DNA of 64,000 nucleotides, from the NCBI RefSeq assembly GCF_036373705.1, contig NC_089867.1, positions 14,981,501 through 15,045,500 on the forward strand, read 5' to 3'. The notes under the pieces are model-generated. The model had not been told where the DNA came from, searched no databases, and saw nothing but the letters and a program-made list of their open reading frames with translations. Every line of letters starts with the position of its first letter. Positions within the stretch are counted from its first letter, which is position 1. A program made the position numbers and the translations under genes. Shown here one piece after another: positions 26,286 through 36,868 of this stretch. The DNA is from Amia ocellicauda. Lineage: Eukaryota > Chordata > Actinopteri > Amiiformes > Amiidae.

Positions 26286-26420
26286 TCAGTGCGTGTCCGT
26301 CCTTGCGTCTCTGTATTTTTTGAAGATCTGCAGTGTCAGGGAGGACATGGAGGGGTCAGCATCCACCAGGCCGGCGGACAGCAGCAGGGCTACACACTGC
26401 AGGTCATTCTCACTGGCGTC
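26286..26420 (-). CDS. exon 4 of small membrane protein (C-terminal domain and stop)
   Basis: 135 nt including the stop. The acceptor is cttgtttcccctgaag. It encodes DASENDLQCVALLLSAGL and continues to KKYRDARTDTH. GC-rich codon third positions and a clean frame distinguish it from surrounding DNA. Confidence 0.6.
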   Translation of the reverse strand, partial: DASENDLQCVALLLSAGLVDADPSMSSLTLQIFKKYRDARTDTH

Positions 26421-29217
26421 CTTCAGGGGAAACAAGCAGCGGTGGGTTAGTACACACATTGTTGAAGGCCTGTTCCATACGGCTGGCTTTATTTTGTGTA
26501 CATGTGGCGCCCTTCATTGGCTGTTAATGAAATTCACGTCCACTTCAATTCATGAAGATGGATTAATAATGTTGAGGCTAATTTTCCCTCTATATAAACA
26601 CAAACAAAGCTGTCTGGAGCAGTGTGTGTGTGTGGGAGGGGGTGCTGGTGAACACTGCCTCCCTGGCTTCAGTGGTAAGGAACCTGTTCCACAGGCGCTG
26701 TGCTCCTGACAGGGAGAGGTGCCGGCGGTGACCTCAGCCACAGTCAGCTGAGTCCCGTTAAAACTCTGACGAGGTCTGATGAAATCGGGAGTTTATTATT
26801 AGTTTTGTGACGTGAAAGAATGATTGATTGATCTGATGTTCACCACTAACTCACAAAGTTCAGACTAGCTTATGGGAAAGCTGTTTTGGTTTCTTGAGCA
26901 ATAAAAAGATTTTATCCTTTGTTTTTGTTTTGGTTTAACATTTTTCTCGTGTTAAGACGCTCTGAGGGGAACCAGGAAAACACGGCCAGTGGATGATTTG
27001 AAAGATGATTTGTTTCCAATTTGTTTCCAGTGAAAGGCTTTGTCACCTGAGCAGGTGTCATCTGTGTGCAATGCTGGGGAACAAGTTCTGTTGCCTCCTT
27101 CCTCTAGCTCTACACTGCCTGCCACACATGCCCCTGCCATATTAAAACGAGCACACCCCAGACACAGAGGAGTTGCCCAGGTGGTGCCCATCATCTGTAC
27201 ATCTGTCTGATCTACCTGAGTGTCTGTGTGTCGGGCCCTGCATGGTACACAAAGCTGAGGGAGCACAATCGGATACTCCATTTTGTGTAGCATTGCATAC
27301 TATACATGCAGTGTATGCATTTTAGTGTTCCAGTATCTTCACTGATTCACGATCGCACCAGTGCTCCTCAACAGGGACCCACCGGATTCATACCAGGCTT
27401 GGTGTAGTGAGGTGCACTGGTACGCTGGCTCTGACAGGGAGCAGGTCAAGGCTGGCACACAGCAGTGGGGGGATTAAGGAACAGAAAGCTCCGACTCACC
27501 AGCACATTCCTGACCCTGTGGCCCAGCCTCTCGCGGTCCTTTCGATGCATCCGCTCTTCTCTCCCCGGCACCTCTCTTGCGGTCACCTTCTTCTTCTTCT
27601 GTAACACAAGATGCGTTGTTATTTCCATGTGCCAGGAAAGAAAACAGATAAGACAAGTTGGGGGTTCCAAAGCTTTTTGTTCAGTGGCAGAGGGATAGTT
27701 TCTGCTTCCTACAAGAACTTGTTATAAAGTTGTAAGATGTGAAAGATAACACCAGGGGTGGAAAGAGCAGTGCACGTATTTGATATATGTAGATTTTGTA
27801 GAGACCGAAACCTGCCCTGGGGCAGAAAGGTTGGACGGTCACCCTCGCAGTGTTCAGTCATTGCACTGAGTCTGCTCACTCTCACATGACATCAGCTAAT
27901 AGGAGTCACCACAGTCAATAGAAACAATTAGCCCTCTCTTTAGTGCCAGGTGTAAACCACTTGTAGCAATTGAGCTGCTTAACACTGAACTGAAAATCTT
28001 GAGTATTCACTGTCTGTGTCTAAGAAGAGAAAGTGGGGGTTATAAAGTTATAAAGCAGCTCTGTAGCAGCTCTGAAGCTGATGTCAGGACCATATGTAAC
28101 ACCACAATATCACTCATATGGAAAAGTATACAAAGCATCAGCTAACCATATACTAGAAGAAGAGGATGAGGAGGACAAGGAAGAGTTTCATAATCTTGGC
28201 CAGGCTTGTTTTACAGTATCAGGAGAGGTTTTCGAATATTTCCTTATAATATAGTCTACGGCAGTGTAATGTGTCAATTCCCCATTTAAGTGTGGGAAGG
28301 AAAAGAAAAGTGAAATTAATGTAAAGCTTGAAGAGGGATAGTATAGTATACCATCAAAACCCTGGCAAAGCAAAGTTCATGCAATGGTTTATCCAAGGGG
28401 AGAACTAGCAAATGACTCTGGATGGAAAGTTAGACCTCTTATGAATGTTTAGCGCAGTGAGACCTCAGTGTTTGATTTGTGATTTCTTCAGCAGACTCTA
28501 GGCTCAGATTTCTTAAAAAATGCAGTTCAACTGCTCAGTCAGCTGCAGTCAGGTGTTCAGGAGGGCGACACTGTGTATTATCAGGCCAGCAATCTAGATA
28601 TGTGAGCTAGACTGGGCTAGATCCAAACACATTTTAATAGCACTCAGTAAAACATTTTTTTTACATTTTTTGTATTGTCAAAAACTCATAAAAGATGAAA
28701 TTGTTAAAGTTTACATTGTGTTCTGAAACAGTGATGCATTTCTCCTTCATCTCAACAGCTCACTGAGTTGTTTTAATTTTTGTATACTTTTTTAATATAA
28801 AAAACATAAATCCTAGTTGCTCCAGAGGTACAATGGAGGAGTGATTGTAAGAGAGAGAAATAATCAGAAAGATGATCTCACCTGCTGCAGCCCCTTTGAA
28901 ATGCCCATGATGAGCAGAATGGCACTGACAATAAACTGCAGAGGAAAAGACCCATGAATGCCAAACAATAACACCTTAAAAAAGTTAACAACATGTGAAT
29001 TCAATAAAATAAAATGTCTGATGAGAGTCAGAAATTAATTATTTAAGCAAATATGATCAATAATGGAGAGAGTGATAAGCTCCCAAAAATCCTAGCACTA
29101 CCTCAGAACACATACAATCACCAGGAGAACTGATCGGTTTAGTTGTTTTTGTGACTCTCCAATCCTTGGCACAGCACAGTAAACAAACAGTAAAGTGACT
29201 TGACTCACCCACAGCAT
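26286..29217 (-). CDS. unrecognised small single-pass membrane protein, four-exon gene (98 aa)
   Basis: Four - strand exons join in phase 0: 29217-29209, 28935-28882, 27598-27500 and 26420-26286 (stop TGA 26288-26286). Every junction has GT/AG, with strong donors TGG|GTGAGT, CAG|GTGAGA and CTG|GTGAGT and pyrimidine-rich acceptors before exons 2 and 4. The product starts MLWFIVSAILLIMGISKGLQ, one hydrophobic segment (about residues 1-17) fit for a signal anchor. A highly basic stretch follows (KKKKVTAREVPGREERMHRK and on), then a predicted helical C-terminus with CVALLLSAGLVDADPSM and TLQIFKKYRDARTDTH. An in-frame TAA lies upstream of the ATG with no other ATG between. The start context is weak (C at -3), so an upstream coding exon is not excluded. 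I do not recognise the family. The coherent frame across four spliced exons is the evidence that it is real. Confidence 0.55.
27500..27598 (-). CDS. exon 3 of small membrane protein (basic linker)
   Basis: 99 nt (33 codons). It starts with four Lys codons after the acceptor gttacag and ends RVRNVL before donor ctg|gtgagtcgg. It is rich in Arg, Lys and Glu, consistent with a cytosolic positively charged linker after a membrane anchor. Confidence 0.55.
28882..28935 (-). CDS. exon 2 of small membrane protein (transmembrane segment)
   Basis: 54 nt (18 codons) between acceptor cctctgcag and donor cag|gtgagatc. It encodes most of the hydrophobic segment, FIVSAILLIMGISKGLQQ. Confidence 0.55.
29209..29217 (-). 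CDS. exon 1 coding part of small membrane protein (MLW)
   Basis: ATG CTG TGG followed directly by donor GTGAGTC. Upstream in frame there is no further ATG before a TAA, which supports this start, although the Kozak context is poor. Confidence 0.4.
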
Positions 29218-30139
29218 GTGAAAATCTTGCTCAGCTCTCAAGTGTCCCTGTATGAGTGTGTCCCTGTGCCTCTGCCTGGCAGTGAGTTATACCGTGCGCA
29301 CGGAGAGAGAACACGCCTCCGACACGTGCAGTCTGTCTGAGGCCCCCCCAGGGAGCGGAGCCGAGCTGGGAAATTCCCTGGCAGAGCAGGAACCTCTTGC
29401 CTCACTAACAGAGCAGTGCTGGCAGGTTTACTCCACTCAGGCCCAGCATGATACTCAGACGGACTTCGATGACATTCTGACCCCAGTATTCTGAGACAAG
29501 TTTAACAGACATGTCACCCTGCAACAAATCAACACGTTAACAACATATCTTTAATATTTAAAGCTCTAGCCAGGTACAAATGAAGGCATGAACCCACAAC
29601 AGCATCCATAACTGCAATACAAACGTTTCAATTAGCAAGGATACAAATGTGTATATTTACTGTACTCTGCACATCTGTAGTCACTTTGGAACAGTAAATA
29701 TATCAAGATACATAGTATACACACATGTATTGGCATCTATAATTAGTTTATAAATGGATCTCACACTTTGAGAAAGCAATTAAGTTCCTGACCTCTTGTG
29801 CAGTCTTTACGCGGGATGTGGTCACTATTGTGACAGATTGTAAACAAACACTGGGCTGAATGTCTGCCTATTGTCCTCCATTGTGTGGAAGAAGTGCAGC
29901 AAGTTGTTCTCTTTCTTTTGCAAATAGAAAAGCATAAAGACAGGTGGCGGTGGTGACACACTGGCCTGAGGGTTTAGTCTGATCGCACCCTGCTGCCTCT
30001 GAAGAGGAAAGGAGAGGAGAGGAGGGAAGGCGGAGTCTGTAGAGCCAGGAGTGACAGAAAGTTTTCTGACTGACAGTATAGACAGGTCGACATGTCTAAT
30101 TTGTAGTTTAATGTAGCGTTCTGTAGTTCAGAACACCCC
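29218..30139. other. no gene seen
   Basis: Upstream flank of the small membrane-protein gene. It would contain that gene's promoter and 5' UTR, but I see no clear TATA box or CpG cluster apart from scattered cg near 29290-29340. Confidence 0.4.
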
Positions 30140-30968
30140 AGGCTTCTATAGGAAAGAGGGTGTCAATTAGAGGAGTTGTTTCTAACTGGAGTGAGGTTGT
30201 TAGTGGAGTTCCACAGGGATCAATACTAGGGTCTTTGCTTTTTCTAATCTGTATATTAATGATCTGGACTCTGGGATAGTTAGCAAACTGGCAGATGACA
30301 CAAAAATAGGTGGCTCAGCAGATACAATCTCGGCAGCACAGGTTATTCAAAGGGACTTAGATAATATTCAGTTGTGGGCCGCCACCTGGCAGATGAAATT
30401 CAATGACGACAAGTGCAAGGTATTACATGCAGGTAACAAAAATGTCCACTATAATGACACTATGGGAGGAATAGAACTGGAAGAAGTAAAGCATGAGAAA
30501 GACCTAGGAGTCTACGTGGACTCCTCACTTTCTCCATCCAAACAATGTGGGGAAGCAATAAAAAAGGCAAACAGAATGTTAGGGTATATTGTCAAAACAA
30601 GGGCAGTGATGTTCAGACTGTACAATGCACTAGTTAGAGCTCATCTGGATACTGTGGACAGTTCTGGGCTCCACACTTCAAGAAAGATATCGCTGCTCTA
30701 GAGGCAGTTCAGAGGAGAGCAACCAGACTTATTCCAGGTCTGAAGGGAATGTCCTACTGAGAGACTGAGGGAACTGAACCTTTTCACCCTGGAACAGAGG
30801 AGACTACGTGGGGACTTGATCCAAGACTTAAAAATCATGAAAGGCATCGACCACATCAGACCAGAGGAGCTTTTCCACATCAGCAGGGACACACATGGAA
30901 ATTGGATCACTTACTTATTAATGGACACCAAACATCGGTAAACGTTCTTATGTTATTATGTTCTTATG
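30140..30968 (+). mobile_element. CR1/Rex-like LINE fragment, reverse-transcriptase C-terminus to 3' tail
   Basis: The + strand reads VVSNWSEVVSGVPQGSILG, the conserved RT block, and after frame shifts WQMKFNDDKCKVLHAGNK and HEKDLGVYVDSSLSPSKQC, then [12 protein letters not shown] and RRLRGDLIQ in other frames. It ends in an octamer-like tail (gttcttatgttattatgttcttatg), as CR1-clade elements do. It is 5' truncated and frame-shifted, hence dead. The same family occurs at 36653-36868 and 62185-62935, both on the - strand. Confidence 0.8.
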
Positions 30969-31010
30969 TATGCTGCTGTGTGTGACTGGTCTTTACATAC
31001 AATGTGGATT

Positions 31011-31333
31011 GATTAGAGCAGGGGTTCCCAATGTCTGGTGATGGAGGGCCAATTTCTGGAGGGAAGGGGATGGGGGGTGGCAGTAGAAAATGAACAATCA
31101 ATGAAAACTAAATATGTCCCAAATCATACCTTTTTATCTCTGTTACGGGACATATATTAACTTTAATTGTTGTTTTATTATTTTCCCCCAAATTACATGT
31201 GCAATTTGTGACATATTTTTTCTGAAAGTGTTAAAATATAGTAAAGGTGCAGAAGAGGGGTGGTTAAAGTTTGGCTTTGGGGGGCCACACCAAACATCAC
31301 TGAGGGCCACATTTGGGAAACCCTGGATTAGAG
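31011..31333. mobile_element. hAT-type MITE with 8-bp target-site duplication
   Basis: The 307-bp core 31019-31325 begins CAGGGGTTCCCAATG and ends CATTTGGGAAACCCTG, inverted copies of each other. It is flanked by a perfect 8-bp direct repeat, GATTAGAG, at 31011-31018 and 31326-31333. Eight-bp duplications and CAGGG-type ends are hallmarks of hAT transposons. It has no coding capacity, so it is non-autonomous. The internal gggccac text is typical of such fish elements. Confidence 0.9.
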
Positions 31334-31417
31334 GGTAGGGCAATGAAGTGTCATAAAGGGGACTGAGGGAATACAAGCCCAGTTACTGCACCATGTGGTA
31401 ACTGTGTGTAATGACAC

Positions 31418-31478
31418 TGAGTTTATTACTTGATTTCTTAGCAGACACCCTTATCCAGGGTGACTTACAATTATATCA
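31418..31478. repeat. interspersed repeat fragment with AGCAGACnCTTATCC motif
   Basis: ttcttagcagacacccttatccagggtgacttacaattata, the second copy of the motif at 25117. A heptanucleotide array follows it directly. Confidence 0.5.
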
Positions 31479-31493
31479 CGTTATTTTTACACA

Positions 31494-31537
31494 GCCTGGA
31501 GCCTGGAGCCTGGAGCCTGGAGCCTGGAGCCTGGAGC
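31494..31537. repeat. heptanucleotide tandem repeat (GCCTGGA)6
   Basis: Six perfect units of gcctgga in a row, ending gcccagacc. Confidence 0.95.
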
Positions 31538-31865
31538 CCAGACCACTACTCTACACTACTGTGAATACTCACTTCTACCCACCTGCAATCTCCCTCAGAG
31601 AGCCTTACAATGTTGCAAAAGAGCAAATTATTGCAGACTCTCACACACATGCACACAGGGCCTTTAAGGGAAAGGTAATGCATTTGTTAATAGCTGCATT
31701 GAAAATAATATCAGAGCAGCAGACACACATTTCAGCTGAACTGACAGCCCAATCTCACCCACACAATATGATGTTTCACAGACACCATCCTGTGGAGATA
31801 GAGGAGTATGGCATGGGGGACAGCAGAACTCAAACAAATCAAGACACTTTGTATACATATTCAAT

Positions 31866-32075
31866 GCAATGCTGATGATACACAGTTGTACATCTCTCTG
31901 AAATTTGTTGGTACTTCGGTTATATCTGCTTTATGCAAAATTGTCTCCCAAAGCATTACAATTAAACTCAGAGAGGTAATAATAATAATCCCATAATATT
32001 CCTCTGCTGGCATGTTTGCACTGGCTGCCAATCAAACACTGGACTGACTCTCAGATTTGACTGATTACACACAGA
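31866..32075 (+). mobile_element. L2-type LINE fragment (RT ADDTQLYISL block and downstream)
   Basis: CNADDTQLYISL matches the YADDTQLY catalytic block of L2-clade reverse transcriptases, with the Tyr changed. About 130 bases on, translation gives LHWLPI-like text (gcactggctgccaatcaaacac), the usual C-terminal motif. The interval is internally deleted. Confidence 0.6.
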
Positions 32076-32289
32076 GCACTTAATGACAAGTGATTGGTGG
32101 GACAGTGTCGTTTCTCCTGATCCCTGGTGCTTTGCTCATAGACTAGCTACAGGAGAGCCCCCTGCTGGTTTTAGTATGTTGTCTGCACAGTCAAGCAGTG
32201 ACATGTGGAGCACTGAGCTCCCTGTTTAACACAACTATACCTGGGGTGTGTGTTTCATAATGTCTGCCTGAACAGCAATAGGCAGGACT

Positions 32290-32590
32290 GACTCCAGAGC
32301 TCAGTAGTTACAGCATTGGTCTTGTAAACGAGGGGGTGAGTTTGAACCTGATGGGGCTTGCAATGTTGTTTCTGCAATTTGAAAGATTTCATATAAAGAG
32401 TTGTGTTCACAGCAAGAATAGTAATTAGAAAGTTTTGTATATTCAATCTCATGGTCAATGTCCTGGAAAGAAATCCTGTTTTTAATTTCAGCTATTTATT
32501 TGTTCATTATTATTTAAAGCCTTTGTCTAAAGCAGTGAACATGAAGTTGATATTTTGCTCCTGTTTGGAGAAAGGATTGTGGTTCGACAG
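32290..32590 (+). repeat. tRNA-Thr(UGU)-headed SINE-like element, copy 1
   Basis: 32290-32360 resembles tRNA-Thr: a box A-like agctcagtagtta, an anticodon loop cttgtaa, and a box B-like gagtttgaacc, closing with a ggggct acceptor-like arm. About 220 bases of unrelated body follow. A second copy of head and body is at 52766-53030, so this is an interspersed family and not a functional tRNA gene. Confidence 0.6.
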
Positions 32591-33566
32591 GACCAGGGCT
32601 GAAAAGCATTTATCTACAGTCAAACATATTTGCATTTATTCATTTATTTCGATTATTTTCCTTGAATGTTCTGTCGCTCATCACTGAAGGTCACTTTCAA
32701 TTCATACACACTCTAAAAAGTTTTCATGACACTACTCAAAACCCCCAGCTGACACAGTTCAATACTAATTCATACAATACATACAATAAAAACACTACTG
32801 CTACATGCTTTCATACAAGATACAATTGTACTTTTCATTTACATAGCAGCTTTTCATATTGTGACCAAAATCTTCAAAATGTTTCCATAAAAACTTGTGT
32901 TCAATACCGCACTTTACCAGGAGATGACAGTGTAGCCTGTATATAATTGAGCAGGGACGGGAAAACCAGTGCGTTAGAAACAAAATAGCAGGTCTCAGTA
33001 GCCTGCAGGTCGGTTCAATGTTGTTTCAATGGGAAATAGATTTATAAAAGTAGTCATGTGCCGACAGCAGGTGTTGTGATGGGATGGGTACTGACTGAAT
33101 GATAAATCATTCCTTATGGATAGATGTGCTGCGTCTTGCATCGGATTCAGCACTAAAATACCTCTCTGCCATTTGAAGTTAAGAAGTTTGAATTGTGACC
33201 CTAATTTTATTTGAGCAAGTAATAATGTATTTGAAGCTATCCAAAGCAATAGTAATGTATGGTAGCCTATCTAATAATAATCGCATGACTGTCCACCTTT
33301 TCATGGGATTGCCTCCCCAGTTTCTGAATTCCTGAAGATTTCACTTTCTGCAGGGAGTGGTGCCTGTGATCATTTAAAATGCCATTTGTTATTTCACTCA
33401 ATAATCCCGATATTTCTGAAACAGAAAGGGCCTCAACAGAAAAGTAGCAAGAGCCGGTTAGTTTCGTTTCCATGTAGAAGTGCGGACACAAGCTTTGCAA
33501 AACACCACAATCGAAACAGAAATGAAAAAAGGTGTGGTCACCCAGTTTCCAGCTGCAGAGAGCAAG
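32591..33566. other. upstream flank of HSPA12-like copy A
   Basis: AT-rich, with no exon seen. The promoter of copy A should lie here, but I cannot point to a TATA box or CpG cluster with confidence. Confidence 0.3.
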
Positions 33567-33844
33567 ATGTGCCACTCGTTTCTCATAGTGGCTGTGGACT
33601 TCGGCACAGCGTACAGCGGCTACTGCTTCTGTGTCCAGTCCTGCACGGACAACATCCGCTCCGTGTCCTGGGGCTCGGAGCGCGGCTACAGACCCCCCAA
33701 ACCCCGACCTGCGCCCTGTTCAACCCCCACAAGAAACTCAGTAGATTTGGCTATGACGCCGTCATCAAGTACAACACCATGGCTTCGGAGGAGTCCAGAA
33801 AGTGGTATTTCTTTGAAAACTTTAAAATGGAGCTGTACAATAAG
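33567..33844 (+). CDS. HSPA12-like copy A, exon 1
   Basis: Starts MCHSFLIVAVDFGTAYSGYC, matching the MAPSFFTVAIDFGTT start of copy C, and ends MELYNK before donor gtaggag. The frame shifts by one missing base near 33706-33712; the second half (CALFNPHKKL onward) is in another frame. Two earlier in-frame ATGs (33480, 33522) are less likely starts. Confidence 0.75.
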
Positions 33845-36285
33845 GTAGGAGAAATACTTAAACATATTGAAATAAATATATACACAAATGATAATGCGCT
33901 TTTAAAAAAAGTGTACAATAAAATGTATTAAAAACTTGTGAAGTGAAAGTTTGCAGGATCAAAGTGTATTTTCATTCCAACTTCACTCTCTGCTCCACTG
34001 AGAAACCCGGACAGACACTGTAACCTGGTGCTCCCAGTCCTGCAGTCTTGCTCAGTCTTTGGCCTCACTGAGCCCTCTTTGACTATACTAGGTGGAGGCG
34101 GTCTAAGGGCTCCTTTCCTCTCTGTGGAAACATTTATATTACATTTTTCATATGTTCTATTCATTACTTTTTAACAGCAAGTAATGAGCTGCACAGTATG
34201 CATCATTGATGTGGAGTAAAATACACACAAACATATACATTTACATGGATGAATTTATCATTTTCAATACAATGTTTCATTCTAAATGTGCTCATCTTCT
34301 TCCCAAATGTAGAAAATCACTAAAGATTTGATGATCCCTGCTAAGAGTGGAAAGCCGTTCCCAGCTCTGACGGTGTTCTCTGAGAGCCTGCGCTTCCTGA
34401 AGGACCATGCCCTGAGCACCATCAGCGACCAGACCTGTGGCAGGAAGTTCATCTCCTCTGATGTCACCTGGGTGCTGACAGTGCCGGCCATCTGGGACGC
34501 TGCAGCCAAACAGTTCATGAGACTGGCGGCCACTGAGGTGGGTCTCAGTTCCTTACCAACAAAGATATCCAGCTTTTGCATGAGTGACAGTGCATGAGGT
34601 CCGGGAGAACGGCTCCCTGAAAGAGCTGCAGGGGGTGTCTGGAGGGGGTGGTGAGGCACGTTTGCAGACAAAGATTTCAGAGCCTTTCTCAAAGAGATTT
34701 TTATCTTGGCATTCATATATATGTGTTAACAGCTACAAATGCATATATGCATATTGACAAGTTTCACGATGTACCTTATAAATTCAGATGCAATGCCCAG
34801 GTTAACAGATGGTTTACCTCCCTCCTGCACAGGCGGGTCTGGTGTCAGAGCTGGACTCGGAGCAGCTGATTCTTGCCCTGGAGCCGGAGACAGCTTCCAT
34901 GTGGTGTAAGCAGCTGCCCAAGGAAGGGTTTGTGGGAGAGGGAGGAAGGGACAACACCTTTGACCAGACACCGGGAGTGCAGTACATTGCTGTGGACTGT
35001 GGTGGTAAGAATCACTTTTTATTTTCCTTTTCTTGTCAAACTTAAACTTCAATAAGGTCTTCCCATGTATGACATTTTATGGTCAGTGGAACTCTATTTC
35101 TACATTGCCTGTCCAGTTGTCTCAATACAGTATATAAGAAGTAAAGATTTACACATGAACATGAACTTGCTCTCTACAGTCGGAAACTGGCTATTGAACA
35201 TAATCCTTTCTTAAATACTTCTTTCTGTCTCTGTTCTTACAGGGGGGACTATAGACATCACAGTGCATAAGGTCCTGGAGAACGGCTCCCTGAAGGAGCT
35301 TCAGAGGGCGTCTGGAGGGGGGTGGGGGGGAACGTCTGTAGACAAGCAATTCCAAGCCTTTCTCAAAGAGACTTTCAATCTGGGTGTGTGGGACAGGTAC
35401 AAGAGGGAGCACCCTGGAGAGCTGCACAGGATGATGTACAGCTTCTCCACTCAGAAGTGTACATCAGGAGAAGAGGACCTCTACATCATGTGCTTCGCCA
35501 ATTTAATCAGATGTGCAGAGGAGCAGAAAGAGATGTCTGAGTATTTTAAGCATGTGGACGGTGTGTCTTGGTCAGATGGGTGTATTACGATTTCAAATAA
35601 CAAGCTCAGAAGCTTCTTTGAGGGTAGCTTGAAGAGGATAGTGAATGAAGTAGAAGCAATCCTGTCAACACCTGAGATTCACATCGACTACATCCTCTTG
35701 GTCGGGGGCTATGCTTCTAGCACGTTCCTGAGAGAGGAAATCCGTCAGCAGTTCAGCAGCAGGTGCCGAGTGCTGTGTCCCTATGACTCCCAGCTGGCAA
35801 TTGCAAAGGGAGCAATTCTGTTTGGAAACGACCCCAAAATAATCACATCCCGGGTCAGTGGCCTTACCTATGGCATTGCAGTAGCTAAGGACTTTGATTC
35901 TTCAGTCCACGACCCCAGAAAACGCAGAGTAAATAAAGCTGGGGACTATGTGTACTGTGCGGATGTGTTTGCTAAATTAGTGGAAAAGGGTCAGTCTGTA
36001 GCATTTAATGAAATCTCAGAGTATTTCTATTCACCCATAGATAAAGAGCAGAAGTCCATGCATTTTAGATTTTTCCACACAGAAAAGCTGTGTGCCATGT
36101 ATGTGGATGAGGCTGACATGCAGAGAATCGGCTCCTTCACTGTTACGATGCCCGATACCAGTCTGGGCAGGATGCGCAGAGTCAGACTGGACATTAAATT
36201 TGGTCTAACAGAAATACAGGCCACAGCCACTGATCTGTCATCCTATGAAACACAAGCAATCAGCCTGGACTTTTTGACTGAGTGA
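33567..36285 (+). CDS. heat shock 70 kDa protein 12A-like, copy A (four exons; one-base frame shift in exon 1)
   Basis: Exons 33567-33844, 34313-34537, 34833-35004 and 35243-36285 splice in phases 0, 0 and 1 to a product of about 573 residues, the usual size for this fish HSPA12-like group. The Hsp70-type ATPase signatures are present: VDFGTAYSGY (phosphate 1), VDCGG|GTIDITVH across the exon 3-4 junction (phosphate 2) and LLVGGYASSTFLREEIRQQF (adenosine). VTWVLTVPAIWDAAAKQFMR is the most diagnostic block. Like HSPA12A/B it lacks the classical Hsp70 substrate-binding domain. As written, exon 1 loses one base after PPK at about 33706-33712, so the frame changes before the FGYD block; restoring frame makes exon 1 exactly 93 codons. 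This is either a sequence error or a recent lesion. The chaperone or signalling role is inferred from the family. Confidence 0.8.
34313..34537 (+). CDS. HSPA12-like copy A, exon 2
   Basis: 225 nt, phase 0 on both sides, with acceptor cccaaatgtag and donor gag|gtgggtc. It encodes the FPALTVFSESLRFLKDHAL helix region and VTWVLTVPAIWDAAAKQFMR. Confidence 0.85.
34587..34709 (+). pseudogene. partial duplicate of exon 4 inside intron 2 of copy A
   Basis: About 120 bases match the start of exon 4 (35260-35385): gtgcatgaggtccgggagaacggctccctg against gtgcataaggtcctggagaacggctccctg, continuing to tttctcaaagaga. It lacks an acceptor and sits before exon 3, so it is out of order and non-functional, left by local duplication or unequal exchange. 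Confidence 0.85.
34833..35004 (+). CDS. HSPA12-like copy A, exon 3
   Basis: 172 nt, acceptor cctcctgcacag, donor g|gtaagaat. It encodes ELDSEQLILALEPETASMWC and ends YIAVDCG plus one base. Copies B and C are shorter by 1 and 13 bases, breaking their frame. Confidence 0.85.
35243..36285 (+). CDS. HSPA12-like copy A, exon 4 (C-terminal half)
   Basis: 1043 nt, acceptor tgttcttacag, stop TGA 36283-36285. It holds the rest of phosphate 2 (GTIDITVH), YILLVGGYASSTFLREEI, CPYDSQLAIAKGAILFGNDP and the C-terminal RRVRLDIKFGLTEIQATATD block typical of HSPA12 proteins. Confidence 0.9.
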
Positions 36286-36299
36286 TGTAATACTGCTGT

Positions 36300-36305
36300 A
36301 ATAAA
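36300..36305 (+). terminator. poly(A) signal AATAAA of HSPA12-like copy A
   Basis: AATAAA lies 15 bases after the stop codon, which would give an unusually short 3' UTR; a distal site is possible. Confidence 0.45.
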
Positions 36306-36652
36306 AAGTATATGGGTCACCTGAAGTCCTGCCTGCGACTGATATTTATGTTCCATTCTTTTCACTTAAAATGCAATGCAATTAGGTAATTGTTTAAAAT
36401 TGCATACTTGCACATTAGATGGACAAAATATGTATTTTCAAAATTCAGCAAGTGCTAGATTGCTCAGTTAAAAGCTCTTTTAGCATTGTGTGTAGTAGCT
36501 CAGATCAGTTATGTAATACAGATTAACAGCAGAACATCGGGAAAAGCTCAGTTTTTGCACTCACTGTCAAGATCCTCTGCTCGATTTTGCTCTGGGTCCC
36601 CCACTTTGCCCAAGGAGTGTTGTAATACATAGGAAACCTCTAGTGTGCTGAC

Positions 36653-36868
36653 CATTAATAAGTAAGTGATCCAAAGATCCTATCCAGTCTTTTTAAATGT
36701 TCCCAAATTATCACTTCAACCACATCACTGGGGAGATTGTTCAGATTGTGACGCCTCTCTGTGTGAAGAAGTGTCTCCTGTTTTCTGTCTTGAATGCCTT
36801 GAAGCCCAATTTCCATTTGTGTCCCCGGGTCCCCTTGCAGATCTGGAAAAGCTCCTCTATACGATATA
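36653..36868 (-). mobile_element. CR1/Rex-like LINE fragment (ORF2 C-terminus)
   Basis: On the - strand it reads EELFQICKGTRGHKWKLGF and RRHFFTQRGVTIWNNLPS, then tggatcacttacttattaatgg, the same end sequence as the 30140-30968 copy. It is a short 3' fragment. Confidence 0.7.

Noticed and set aside
32290-32360. Functional tRNA-Thr gene
   Set aside because: The stems are mismatched, the head is fused to a 220-bp body that recurs at 52.8 kb, and the second copy lacks the 5' part. This fits a SINE-like family instead of a tRNA gene.
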